Shown: positions 4,872-11,330 of the stretch, in pieces
Numbering within the stretch: position 1 is the first letter of the stretch
Layout of the letters: the number at the start of each line of letters is the position of its first letter
Assembly (NCBI GenBank): GCA_002404055.1
Contig: DHIZ01000238.1
Location: forward strand, 1 to 17,316
Length of the DNA: 17,316 bases
Reading direction: 5' to 3'
Source of the DNA: Chloroflexi bacterium UBA4733
GTDB lineage: Bacteria; Chloroflexota; UBA4733
Program-made: the position numbers and the translations under genes
The notes under the pieces: model-generated
Told to the model about the DNA's origin: nothing
Database searches by the model: none
The model's input: only the letters and a program-made list of their open reading frames with translations

Positions 4872-7235
4872 ATGACGGCAGCACACGACGGCCCTGAGAG
4901 CCGGCTGCTGCGTGTGATCGGGCTCATGTGCGGCACGTCGATCGATGCAATTGACGCTGCGGTGGTCGACATCAGCGGCAGTGGCGCCGCATTGAGCGTC
5001 AGCCTGATCGCGTTTCAGTCGACGCCGGTCCCCCCGGCGCTACGCCAGCGCATCTTGCGGGCTTGCATGCCGGGGGGCGGTAGCAGCCGCCTCATCTGTG
5101 AACTGAACGCGGAGATCGGCGAGGCCTTTGCCGAAGCGGCACTGGTAGCCATGACGGCAGCAGGACTGCAGTGTGCGGAGATCGATCTCATCGGCAGCCA
5201 CGGTCAGACCATCTGGCATCAGGGTCAATCGGAGGACGACAGCGTCGCCTCCACCTTGCAACTCGGTGAACCCGGCATCATCGCTGAGCGGACCGGCATC
5301 ACGACCGTAGCCGACTTCCGGCCGAGAGACATGGCTGCCGGCGGCCAGGGGGCGCCGCTGGTCAGTTACCTCGACTGGGCGCTCTACCGAAGTACGAGCG
5401 CGGGGCGCGCCTTGCAAAATGTCGGTGGCATCGCCAATGTCACCGTCTTGCCGGCCGACTGTCAGCCTGGCGACGTGTTCGCCTTCGACACCGGCCCCGG
5501 CAACATGCTGCTTGATGCGCTCGCCGGCCTGAGCAGCGACGGGAAGCTGACCTATGACCGTGATGGCCGGCTTGCGCGCATGGGGCACGCCGATGCCGCG
5601 CTGTTGGGGCGCATTCTTGGGCACCCGTTCTTCGACCTGGCGCCGCCGCGCACCGCCGGACGCGAACAGTTCGGTCAGGCCTATGCCGAGACCATCTGGC
5701 AGGAGGGGACGGCCCGGGGACTCACTGTTGCCGATATGCTGGCGACGGCAACGCTCGTCACTGCGCGCAGCATCGCGGACGCCTACCGGCGCTGGGTTCT
5801 GCCGCGGGTCAAGCTGGAGGGCATGTTCATATCCGGCGGCGGCGCACGCAACCCGGCGTTGCTGGAAGCTTTGCAGCGGGAACTACCGGAGGTCCAACAG
5901 CATCCAATAAGTGATCTGGGAGGCGATGCGCAAGCGAAGGAGGCCCTGGCCTTCGCCGTCCTGGCGGCGGAAACGGCGCGCAACGTCCCGACCTCGTTGC
6001 CCGGCGCCACCGGGGCACGGCACGCCTCCGTGCTCGGTAAGATTGTGCCGGGGGCAAACTGGCAGCCGCTGCAACGCAAGCTTGCGTTGCAGGCTGATGG
6101 CCTGGCTTGGGAGGCAGCGGCGTGGAAGACACCATCCATGGCCGGTTCGCTCCCGGAGGCGTGGGTTTCAGAGGCTGCAGCCGGATTCGCGCGGCCGGGC
6201 GTTGCACCGCTCTTCCAGGACCGAACCATACCTGGCCTCCGGCTGCCGGACGGCCTTCGGCCCGACCAGGTGACGTTGGGCATCGATGGCGGCGGTACCG
6301 CGACCACCGGCGTGGCAATGGACTCCTCCGGTGCCGTCCTAGCGCGTGCGACTGCCGGGCCGTCAAACATCCAGGCCGCCGGTTGGGCGACCGCTGGTAA
6401 TTCGTTGCAGACAGTGCTGGCTGCGCTCTGCGCCGGGCTGGCGCCGGGGACGAGGGTCGTCGGCATGCACGCTGCGCTGGCCGGCGCGGGGCGAGCGGAC
6501 GATGCGGCTGCCATCCAGGACGAACTATGGCGGCTTTGCCACACGCCCGATCTTGCACTCTATAGCGGCGGGTTGGGATGCAGCGACATTGGCGTCAGCA
6601 ACGACGCCATGGCGGTGCTGGCGGCTGGGGAGGTGGCCAGCGGCATCGTCGTCATCGCCGGCACCGGCTCCTTTGTCTGGGGCCGCCACGCTGCAGGGGA
6701 GACTGCGCGCGCTGGAGGCTGGGGCTATCTGCTGGGCGACGAGGGGAGCGGCTATGACCTGGGGCGACGGGCACTCATGGCCGTGTTGGCGGCCCACGAT
6801 CGTCAGGAGCCGCCTTCGGGACTGGCGCTTGCCCTGCTCCACCAGCTCGGCCTCTCGTCGCCACCTGACCTGGTCGGTCGCATCTATGGTTCGGCAACGT
6901 CGCGAACAGATATTGCCGGTCTTGCACCGGTGGTGCTGCAGTTAATGGCGGCAGGGGACGCCGTGGCGCAGCGTCTGGTGTTGAAGAGCGTCGAAGACCT
7001 GGCCGCGCAAGTCCGCCTCGTCGCTTCCCGTTTGGAGTTCGGCAGCGCGCCGCATACGCTCGTTTGTTCGGGCGGACTGTTCCGCGACGGCGCCTTCTTG
7101 CAGGCCCTGAGCGAGGCGTTGCGCAACGACGAGGGATTGGTATGCCGTCGGGCGGGGCGCACGCCGGCTGAGGGCGCTGCGCTGCTCGCCTGGAATGTTC
7201 GCTCCCTTGCCGAGACTCGATCGGACGGGGCATAA
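4872..7235 (+). CDS. anmK: AnmK (anhydro-MurNAc kinase) fused to BadF/NagK-type amino-sugar kinase
   Basis: A 787-residue fusion. Residues 14-394 are a full anhydro-N-acetylmuramic acid kinase: GLMCGTSIDAID (17-28), SHGQTIWH, ADFRPRDMAAGGQGAPL (147-162; Asp153 is the likely catalytic base), NVGGIANV, FDTGPGNMLLDAL, SGGGARNP (321-328) and the usual end VLGKIVPG (387-394). AnmK opens 1,6-anhydro-MurNAc and makes MurNAc-6-phosphate in peptidoglycan recycling. After a 70-residue linker, residues 467-780 form a second ASKHA kinase of the BadF/BadG/BcrA (GlcNAc kinase) family: GIDGGGT (470-476), SNDAMAVLAAG (576-586), AGTGSF (596-601), GDEGSGYDLGRRAL. A role on GlcNAc or MurNAc is inferred. GGGAGG is 8 nt before the ATG at 4872; a TTG at 4845 after AGGAAAGG is the alternative. 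Neighbours are nth (divergent) and gnd downstream; no murQ or nagA is in view. Confidence 0.93.
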   Translation: MTAAHDGPESRLLRVIGLMCGTSIDAIDAAVVDISGSGAALSVSLIAFQSTPVPPALRQRILRACMPGGGSSRLICELNAEIGEAFAEAALVAMTAAGLQCAEIDLIGSHGQTIWHQGQSEDDSVASTLQLGEPGIIAERTGITTVADFRPRDMAAGGQGAPLVSYLDWALYRSTSAGRALQNVGGIANVTVLPADCQPGDVFAFDTGPGNMLLDALAGLSSDGKLTYDRDGRLARMGHADAALLGRILGHPFFDLAPPRTAGREQFGQAYAETIWQEGTARGLTVADMLATATLVTARSIADAYRRWVLPRVKLEGMFISGGGARNPALLEALQRELPEVQQHPISDLGGDAQAKEALAFAVLAAETARNVPTSLPGATGARHASVLGKIVPGANWQPLQRKLALQADGLAWEAAAWKTPSMAGSLPEAWVSEAAAGFARPGVAPLFQDRTIPGLRLPDGLRPDQVTLGIDGGGTATTGVAMDSSGAVLARATAGPSNIQAAGWATAGNSLQTVLAALCAGLAPGTRVVGMHAALAGAGRADDAAAIQDELWRLCHTPDLALYSGGLGCSDIGVSNDAMAVLAAGEVASGIVVIAGTGSFVWGRHAAGETARAGGWGYLLGDEGSGYDLGRRALMAVLAAHDRQEPPSGLALALLHQLGLSSPPDLVGRIYGSATSRTDIAGLAPVVLQLMAAGDAVAQRLVLKSVEDLAAQVRLVASRLEFGSAPHTLVCSGGLFRDGAFLQALSEALRNDEGLVCRRAGRTPAEGAALLAWNVRSLAETRSDGA
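6069..6092. repeat. perfect 24-bp palindrome at the kinase-domain junction
   Basis: CTGCAACGCAAG (6069-6080) is followed immediately by its exact reverse complement (6081-6092). A further CAGC/GCTG pairing (6063-6066 with 6093-6096) extends it across a 2-nt bulge. It codes for LQRKLALQ (residues 400-407 of the fusion), only six codons after the canonical AnmK C-terminus. In RNA it would fold as a stem of about 10 bp with a 4-nt loop. No T run follows, so it is not a working intrinsic terminator as it stands. Confidence 0.9.
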
Positions 7236-7236
7236 T
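7207..7236 (+). promoter_or_regulatory. putative promoter for gnd inside the end of the kinase gene
   Basis: TTGCCG (7207-7212) and CATAAT (7231-7236) are separated by 18 nt, a fair sigma70-type match that overlaps the kinase stop codon. It would give a leader of about 85 nt before gnd. The 94-nt gap itself holds no ORF I can support. Read-through from the kinase gene is equally possible. Confidence 0.3.
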
Positions 7237-7329
7237 CAGTAGCGGCGCGGTTGAGCTGCTGTGCGCGGCCCTGGAGCGCGGACGGCGGTGCCCCGGCGTG
7301 GGTGGTGAAGAGAACGGAAATACAACACG

Positions 7330-8742
7330 ATGGCTCAGCAGCAGATTGGACTCGTTGGTCTGGCCGTGATGGGGGCCAACCTCGCCCGCAACATCGCCAA
7401 CCACGGCTTCTCTATCGCCGTGTATAACCGCACGACTGAACGCACACGCGAGTATCTGGACGGTCCGGCTGCCGGCAGCGGCATCGTTGGTACTACGACG
7501 CTGCAAGAGCTCGTCGCAACCCTGGAGCGGCCCCGCCGCATCATCCTGATGGTGCAGGCAGGCAAGCCCGTTGACGGCGTCATCGACCAATTAGTACCGC
7601 TGCTGCAGCCGGGCGACGTGGTGATGGATGGCGGTAATTCGTTCTTCCGCGACACTGACCGTCGCAGCAAGGCGCTGAGCGGGCGCGGCCTCCAGTTCTT
7701 CGGCACGGGCGTCAGCGGCGGGGAGGAAGGCGCGCTGCATGGTCCGTCTATAATGCCGGGCGGTCCGCGCGGGGCCTACGAGCAGCATCTGGCGCCGGTG
7801 CTGACGGCCATCGCGGCGCAGGTGCCGGACGGTCCCTGCTGCACCTATATTGGACCAGGCGGCGCTGGGCACTATGTCAAGATGGTACATAACGGCATCG
7901 AATATGGCGATATGCAATTGATCGCCGAAGCCTATTCGCTGCTCAGTCGCGGTCTCGGCATCCCCGCGCCCGAGTTGAGCGCCATCTTCAAGGAATGGAA
8001 TACGGGCGAACTGGACTCGTACCTTATTGAGATCACCGCCAAGGTGCTCAACTACAGCGACCCGGACACCGGCAAGCCGCTGGTCGACCTCATCCTCGAT
8101 CAAGCCGGGCAAAAGGGTACGGGTCGCTGGACCTCCCAGGATGCCCTGGACCTCGGTGTGCCCATTCCGACCATTGATGCCGCCGTCTGGTCGCGCAACA
8201 TCTCCGCCTTCAAGACCGAGCGGGTGGCGGCGGCGAAGCTGATCGGCGGCGGGGCAGGCAAAGTGACGGCGTCGCAGGAGCAGTTGGTCGACGCCGTGCG
8301 CGACGCGCTCTACGCTGCCAAGATCGCCTCCTACGCGCAAGGCATGGCCTTGCTGCGCGCTGCATCGGCGGAGTACAGCTTTGGCCTGAATCTCTCCGAG
8401 ATCGCCCGCATCTGGAAGGGCGGCTGCATCATTCGCGCTCGTTTGCTGAACGAGATTCAGCAGGCTTTCCAGCGCAACCCGGACCTGCCGAACCTGTTGA
8501 TCGACGAGCAATTTCGCGACGTGCTGCTCAGCCACCAGGCCGCCTGGCGTTTAGCGGTGGGCGCCGGAGTGGCGGCGGGGATCCCCTTGCCCGCCACCAG
8601 CGCCTCGCTCGCCTACTTCGACAGCTACCGCAGCGAACGCCTGTCCGCCAACCTGGTTCAGGGTCAACGCGACTTCTTTGGCGCTCACACCTACGCCCGC
8701 CTGGACCGGCCCGGCGTTTTTCACACCCAATGGGAAGGTTGA
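7330..8742 (+). CDS. gnd: 6-phosphogluconate dehydrogenase, decarboxylating
   Basis: This enzyme oxidises 6-phosphogluconate to ribulose-5-phosphate and CO2 while reducing NADP, in the oxidative pentose phosphate pathway. It has the full 470-residue long form. The N-terminal nucleotide-binding site is GLAVMGANLARN followed by YNRT. The substrate signature is SGGEEGALHGPSIMPGG, and the catalytic pair is Lys184 and Glu191 in KMVHNGIEYGDMQ. GTGRWTSQDALDLGVP and the C-terminal QRDFFGAHTYARLD tail complete the family signature. The ATG is preceded only by a weak purine-rich stretch (GAAGAGAACGGAAA). It follows the AnmK fusion by 94 nt on the same strand, so sugar-phosphate handling genes are clustered here. 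Nothing unusual is seen in the protein. Confidence 0.97.
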   Translation: MAQQQIGLVGLAVMGANLARNIANHGFSIAVYNRTTERTREYLDGPAAGSGIVGTTTLQELVATLERPRRIILMVQAGKPVDGVIDQLVPLLQPGDVVMDGGNSFFRDTDRRSKALSGRGLQFFGTGVSGGEEGALHGPSIMPGGPRGAYEQHLAPVLTAIAAQVPDGPCCTYIGPGGAGHYVKMVHNGIEYGDMQLIAEAYSLLSRGLGIPAPELSAIFKEWNTGELDSYLIEITAKVLNYSDPDTGKPLVDLILDQAGQKGTGRWTSQDALDLGVPIPTIDAAVWSRNISAFKTERVAAAKLIGGGAGKVTASQEQLVDAVRDALYAAKIASYAQGMALLRAASAEYSFGLNLSEIARIWKGGCIIRARLLNEIQQAFQRNPDLPNLLIDEQFRDVLLSHQAAWRLAVGAGVAAGIPLPATSASLAYFDSYRSERLSANLVQGQRDFFGAHTYARLDRPGVFHTQWEG

Positions 8743-8756
8743 CGGTTCGGGGCATA

Positions 8757-8789
8757 GCCGGACTTTCCCATCCGGCAACTAAATGCCGG
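8757..8789 (+). terminator. overlapping alternative hairpins after gnd
   Basis: GCCGGA-CTTTCCCA-TCCGGC (8757-8776) and CCGGCA-ACTAAA-TGCCGG (8772-8789) are two 6-bp stems that share the CCGGC segment, so only one can form at a time. GGGAAGG at the gnd stop could also pair with the CTTTCCC loop. There is no T run, so this may be a weak or factor-dependent terminator or a regulatory switch before the response-regulator gene. I recognise no known riboswitch class. Confidence 0.33.
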
Positions 8790-8805
8790 TGAAGGGCGTA
8801 TCATA

Positions 8806-8913
8806 GTGGCGAGGATGAGGCGCCTGCGTTGTTCCTGGGCCGGGTTGCCGCGGCTTGCTGCCTGGCGGGGCCCCCTCGTGTTTTGGGAAGCTGTGGAGAC
8901 AGATGGAGCATGA
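8806..8913 (+). CDS. possible 35-residue upstream ORF coupled to the receiver gene
   Basis: A GTG at 8806 (GAAGGG 9 nt upstream), or an in-frame ATG at 8815, opens a short frame. It is rich in Arg and Trp (MARMRRLRCSWAGLPRLAAW near the start) and ends in TGA at 8911-8913, overlapping the receiver ATG as ATGA. That four-base overlap is typical of translational coupling. The peptide is unrecognised and could be chance, as GC-rich DNA often stays open. The receiver gene's own Shine-Dalgarno (GGAG, 11 nt away) is poorly spaced, which makes coupling attractive. Confidence 0.27.
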   Translation: MARMRRLRCSWAGLPRLAAWRGPLVFWEAVETDGA

Positions 8914-9305
8914 GCAAAGTTCTCATTGTCGACGATGACGCGGTCATCGTGCAGATGATGACCCAGATTCTTCAAGAAGAAGACCTGACGGTCGTGACTG
9001 CACTGGAGCCGCTGCGTGTCTACGATGCCGCAAAACGGGAGCGGCCCGACGTGATTCTCCTCGACATCATGATGCCCTACCTCGACGGTTGGGATGAACT
9101 GCAGTTACTGCACGTGGACCCGGATACTTCGAACATACCGGTGATTTTTGTCACAGCTAAACACGGCGAATTCGACACGATGCCGCCCGAGCGTCGGCGC
9201 GACTTCTTCGATTACCTGTACAAGCCGTTTGAGATTGACGATCTCGTCGCCAAGGTGCAGGCCGCTCTGGCGTCGCGGCAGGCAGCGCCAGGCGCGCAGC
9301 GCTGA
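8910..9305 (+). CDS. stand-alone response-regulator receiver protein (CheY-like)
   Basis: A 131-residue receiver domain without an output domain. The acidic pocket is at VDDD (residues 7-10), the phospho-accepting Asp is Asp52 in VILLDIMMP, the switch Thr is Thr82 in IFVTAKH, and the conserved Lys is Lys105 in YLYKPFEIDDL. It should be phosphorylated by an unlinked histidine kinase and act by protein-protein contact, as CheY or Spo0F do; no kinase gene is nearby. The ATG at 8910 is chosen because the receiver fold begins at once; upstream codons are not family-like. The gene converges with the tail-anchored protein gene 14 nt away. Confidence 0.9.
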   Translation: MSKVLIVDDDAVIVQMMTQILQEEDLTVVTALEPLRVYDAAKRERPDVILLDIMMPYLDGWDELQLLHVDPDTSNIPVIFVTAKHGEFDTMPPERRRDFFDYLYKPFEIDDLVAKVQAALASRQAAPGAQR

Positions 9306-9310
9306 GCGTG

Positions 9311-9324
9311 AGTAGCTCGCTACT
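9311..9324. terminator. short hairpin between convergent genes
   Basis: AGTAG-CTCG-CTACT (9311-9324) is a small perfect stem with a tetraloop lying between the receiver stop (9305) and the stop of the opposing gene (9320). It is followed by TTTAG on the plus strand. It is short and only partly T-tailed, so it is at best a weak terminator for the receiver gene. Confidence 0.3.
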
Positions 9325-9916
9325 TTAGCCAGAGGGGCAACAGGAACGAGACGATCACCAGCAAGACCAGCGCGCCGATGGTCAGGATGGCGATGCGCCG
9401 CAGATCGCGTTTCACGTAGGAGTAGTCGCCAAATAGGCGCAGGCCAGCCTCGCGGGTGCGGGTCGCCCCGGAACGCGCAACAAGCGGCGCTGGCGAGCGG
9501 GTTGCGCTCTCCGTAGGCGGCGCGATGGTCGCCCGGCCTGGCATGGTTAACGATTGCGGCAGCGTGCCGATCCGTTCGCCAATGTTCGCTATTGGCGGCA
9601 GGGGACCAGTGCGTTCGCCAGGGGACCGGGCAGGTGGCCGGGGCGACGAAGTTCGCAGTGCAACCGGGGCCTGCACTGCCTCACGTGCGTCGGGGGGAGC
9701 GATGCCGGGCTGGACTCTACTCGCCTGCTGAGCACTCCTGCCTTGAGGACCGCCACGATCTGCGTGAGGCGCTACCTCGGGGGCGGGTACGCGGCGGAGC
9801 GGCCGCCGGTTGATGGGGGTCGCATGGGGGAAAGTGCTGCCGGGATCACGGCTGATGCGCACGGTTGGGCGAGGTCCCTGCCGCTTTGGCACTCTGCTCC
9901 CTCCCGGCCCGCTCAT
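9320..9916 (-). CDS. proline/arginine-rich tail-anchored membrane protein, unknown function
   Basis: I do not recognise this 198-residue protein. Residues 1-155 are low-complexity and disordered, dominated by Pro, Arg, Ala and Ser. The last 40 residues are conserved-looking: FGDYSYVKRDLRRIAILTIGALVLLVIVSFLLPLWLK, a basic stop-transfer stretch followed by one membrane helix at the very C-terminus. This predicts a tail-anchored protein with a long cytoplasmic arm. Proteins with a similar YxYVxRDLRRIA-helix ending occur as hypothetical proteins in Chloroflexota, as far as I recall. The ATG at 9916 was chosen over a start at 9997 because TATACT (9933-9938, minus strand) lies between them. Shine-Dalgarno support is weak. 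Confidence 0.68.
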   Translation of the reverse strand: MSGPGGSRVPKRQGPRPTVRISRDPGSTFPHATPINRRPLRRVPAPEVAPHADRGGPQGRSAQQASRVQPGIAPPDAREAVQAPVALRTSSPRPPARSPGERTGPLPPIANIGERIGTLPQSLTMPGRATIAPPTESATRSPAPLVARSGATRTREAGLRLFGDYSYVKRDLRRIAILTIGALVLLVIVSFLLPLWLK

Positions 9917-9932
9917 CGCTTCAGACGGGCAT

Positions 9933-9963
9933 AGTATACCCTGCCCTATCCACAGGTCTGCAA
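9933..9963 (-). promoter_or_regulatory. putative promoter of the tail-anchored protein gene
   Basis: On the minus strand, TTGCAG (9958-9963) and TATACT (9933-9938) are separated by 19 nt, slightly long. The -10 box matches TATAAT at five of six positions. The resulting leader would be about 10 nt before the ATG at 9916. Confidence 0.33.
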
Positions 9964-9971
9964 TTGGGGTC

Positions 9972-10000
9972 TTGACATTGTAAACATTATAACTCATACT
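9972..10000 (+). promoter_or_regulatory. sigma70-type promoter of the oxidoreductase operon
   Basis: TTGACA (9972-9977, perfect -35) and CATACT (9995-10000) are separated by exactly 17 nt in an A+T-rich patch unlike the surrounding GC-rich DNA. The spacer contains TGTAAACA (9979-9986), a TGT..ACA symmetry loosely like FadR-family GntR sites. An FCD-type GntR regulator is encoded two genes downstream. Transcription would start near 10007, leaving a leader of about 130 nt. Within it GCGCGT-GACG-ACGCGC (10075-10090) can fold, followed by TTT. Confidence 0.5.
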
Positions 10001-10042
10001 ACCGGGGACGCGGGCTGTTCGACGGCCGGCAGGAAAGGGACG

Positions 10043-10126
10043 ATGGGGCCGCTATTAGCCAGGCGGCGCACCGGGCGCGTGACGACGCGCTTTAGTGGAT
10101 ACAGCCCTGCAGGGGTTAAATCGTAA
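10043..10126 (+). CDS. 27-residue leader peptide coupled to the oxidoreductase gene
   Basis: A short ORF, ATG at 10043 to TAA at 10124-10126, preceded by the purine run AGGAAAGGGA (10031-10040), the best Shine-Dalgarno-like site in the leader. The peptide starts MGPLLARRRTGRVTTR and is basic, with no recognised family. Its stop codon sits inside the AAGGGG (10125-10130) that serves the GTG at 10140. A ribosome finishing the peptide would therefore cover or free that site. A 6-bp hairpin (10075-10090) lies within the ORF. Translational coupling or leader-mediated control is inferred; no run of a single regulatory amino acid is present, apart from three successive Arg codons (7-9). Confidence 0.42.
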   Translation: MGPLLARRRTGRVTTRFSGYSPAGVKS

Positions 10127-10139
10127 GGGGTGTAACGTC

Positions 10140-11297
10140 GTGGCCTTCAAGATCGCGATGGTCGGTACCGGTGCCTTTGCGCGCAGCTTCATCCCGCTGT
10201 TCAAGGCGCACCCGTGGGTAGATGAAGTGGCGATGTGCGACTTGGACGCCGCAAAGCTGGAGCGTGCCTCCGAGGAATTCGAGCTGCCGAAAACGTACCC
10301 ATCACTGGACGCAGTGTGTGACAGCGATGTCGACGCCGCCGTCATTATCACCCAGAACTGGCTGCACGCCCCTCAGGCAATCCAGGCGCTGCGCGCCGGC
10401 AAGCACGTCTACTCCGCTGTACCGACGGGAATTACCGTCGAGGAAATCGCTGGACTCGTGCGCGCGGTCGAGGAGACCGGCCAGATTTACATGCTCGGTG
10501 AGACGAGCTATTACCGGTCCGAGGACGTCTATTGCCGGCAGCGCCACGCCGCTGGCGACTTCGGCCACGTCGTCTACGCCGAGGCGGAGTACTACCACGA
10601 CTACTCCCACGGGCTGTATGAGGTCATGCAACGGCGCGGCGGTGCGCGCTGGCGGGAGATCGCGGGTAGTCCGCCGATGCACTATCCCACCCATTCCGTC
10701 AGCCAGGTGGTCTCCGTTACCGGCGCCCATATGACTCACGTTTCCTGCTTTGGCTTCGTCGACCTTGCTGACGACGGCATCTTCAAGGTCGACGTCAACC
10801 GCTGGGGAAACGTCTTTAGTGATGAGTCGGCGCTCTTCAAGATGTCGGACGGCAGCGCCTGCCGCATCAACGAGTTCCGCCGCGTTGGTCACCCCGGCGT
10901 GGAGCGGCTCGCTCAGCTCGCCGGCACAGAAGCCACGTTTGAGGCGAGCGTAGCGGGGCGGCGCTGGCTGACCAAGGATGGCCGGCAAACCATCAATCTC
11001 GACGACCTGCTCAGCACTGGCGACGTGGCAGTCGACGGCGTCACCTTCCACGGCCTCGCCAAGGTGCATGATGCAGCGCGCTTACCCAAGGCATTTGCGG
11101 CGCTGCCAACGGGACATGGCGGCTCGCACCAGTTCCTAGTGGCTGACTTCGTGCGCGCCTGCGTGAACCGCACACAGCCGCCGAACAACGCCTGGCTGGC
11201 AGCCCGTTACGCCGTGCCGGGTATCATCGCCCACGAGTCAGCCGTGCGCGGCGGTGAACTGTTGGCGGTGCCGGACTTTGGCGATCCGCCCGCATGA
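10140..11297 (+). CDS. Gfo/Idh/MocA-family NAD(P)-dependent oxidoreductase
   Basis: A 385-residue two-domain dehydrogenase. The Rossmann fold starts at once (KIAMVGTGAFARSF, residues 4-17), with the acidic ribose-binding residue in CDLD. The C-terminal substrate domain includes YMLGETSYYRSEDVYCR and EAEYYHDYSHGL. The family's usual EKP motif, whose Lys takes part in catalysis, is replaced by SAVPTG (residues 92-97). This fits a subgroup carrying HVYSAVP, so chemistry and substrate cannot be read from the family. GTG at 10140 is chosen because AAGGGG lies 9 nt upstream and the Rossmann strand begins at residue 4; a GTG at 10095 in the same frame would add 15 unconserved residues. It heads an operon with a GntR regulator and an aminotransferase. 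Confidence 0.9.
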   Translation: MAFKIAMVGTGAFARSFIPLFKAHPWVDEVAMCDLDAAKLERASEEFELPKTYPSLDAVCDSDVDAAVIITQNWLHAPQAIQALRAGKHVYSAVPTGITVEEIAGLVRAVEETGQIYMLGETSYYRSEDVYCRQRHAAGDFGHVVYAEAEYYHDYSHGLYEVMQRRGGARWREIAGSPPMHYPTHSVSQVVSVTGAHMTHVSCFGFVDLADDGIFKVDVNRWGNVFSDESALFKMSDGSACRINEFRRVGHPGVERLAQLAGTEATFEASVAGRRWLTKDGRQTINLDDLLSTGDVAVDGVTFHGLAKVHDAARLPKAFAALPTGHGGSHQFLVADFVRACVNRTQPPNNAWLAARYAVPGIIAHESAVRGGELLAVPDFGDPPA

Positions 11298-11330
11298 GCC
11301 GACAGTCCGCACCGCCGTCCAGCCGTCATA

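Noticed and set aside
7591..8535. 314-codon minus-strand ORF opposite gnd, and similar ORFs opposite the kinase fusion
   Set aside because: Antisense to strongly conserved coding sequence; no ribosome binding site or recognisable family.
8743..8800. Riboswitch after gnd
   Set aside because: The hairpins do not match any consensus I know (fluoride, c-di-GMP, preQ1, cobalamin checked by eye), so only a terminator-like region is reported.
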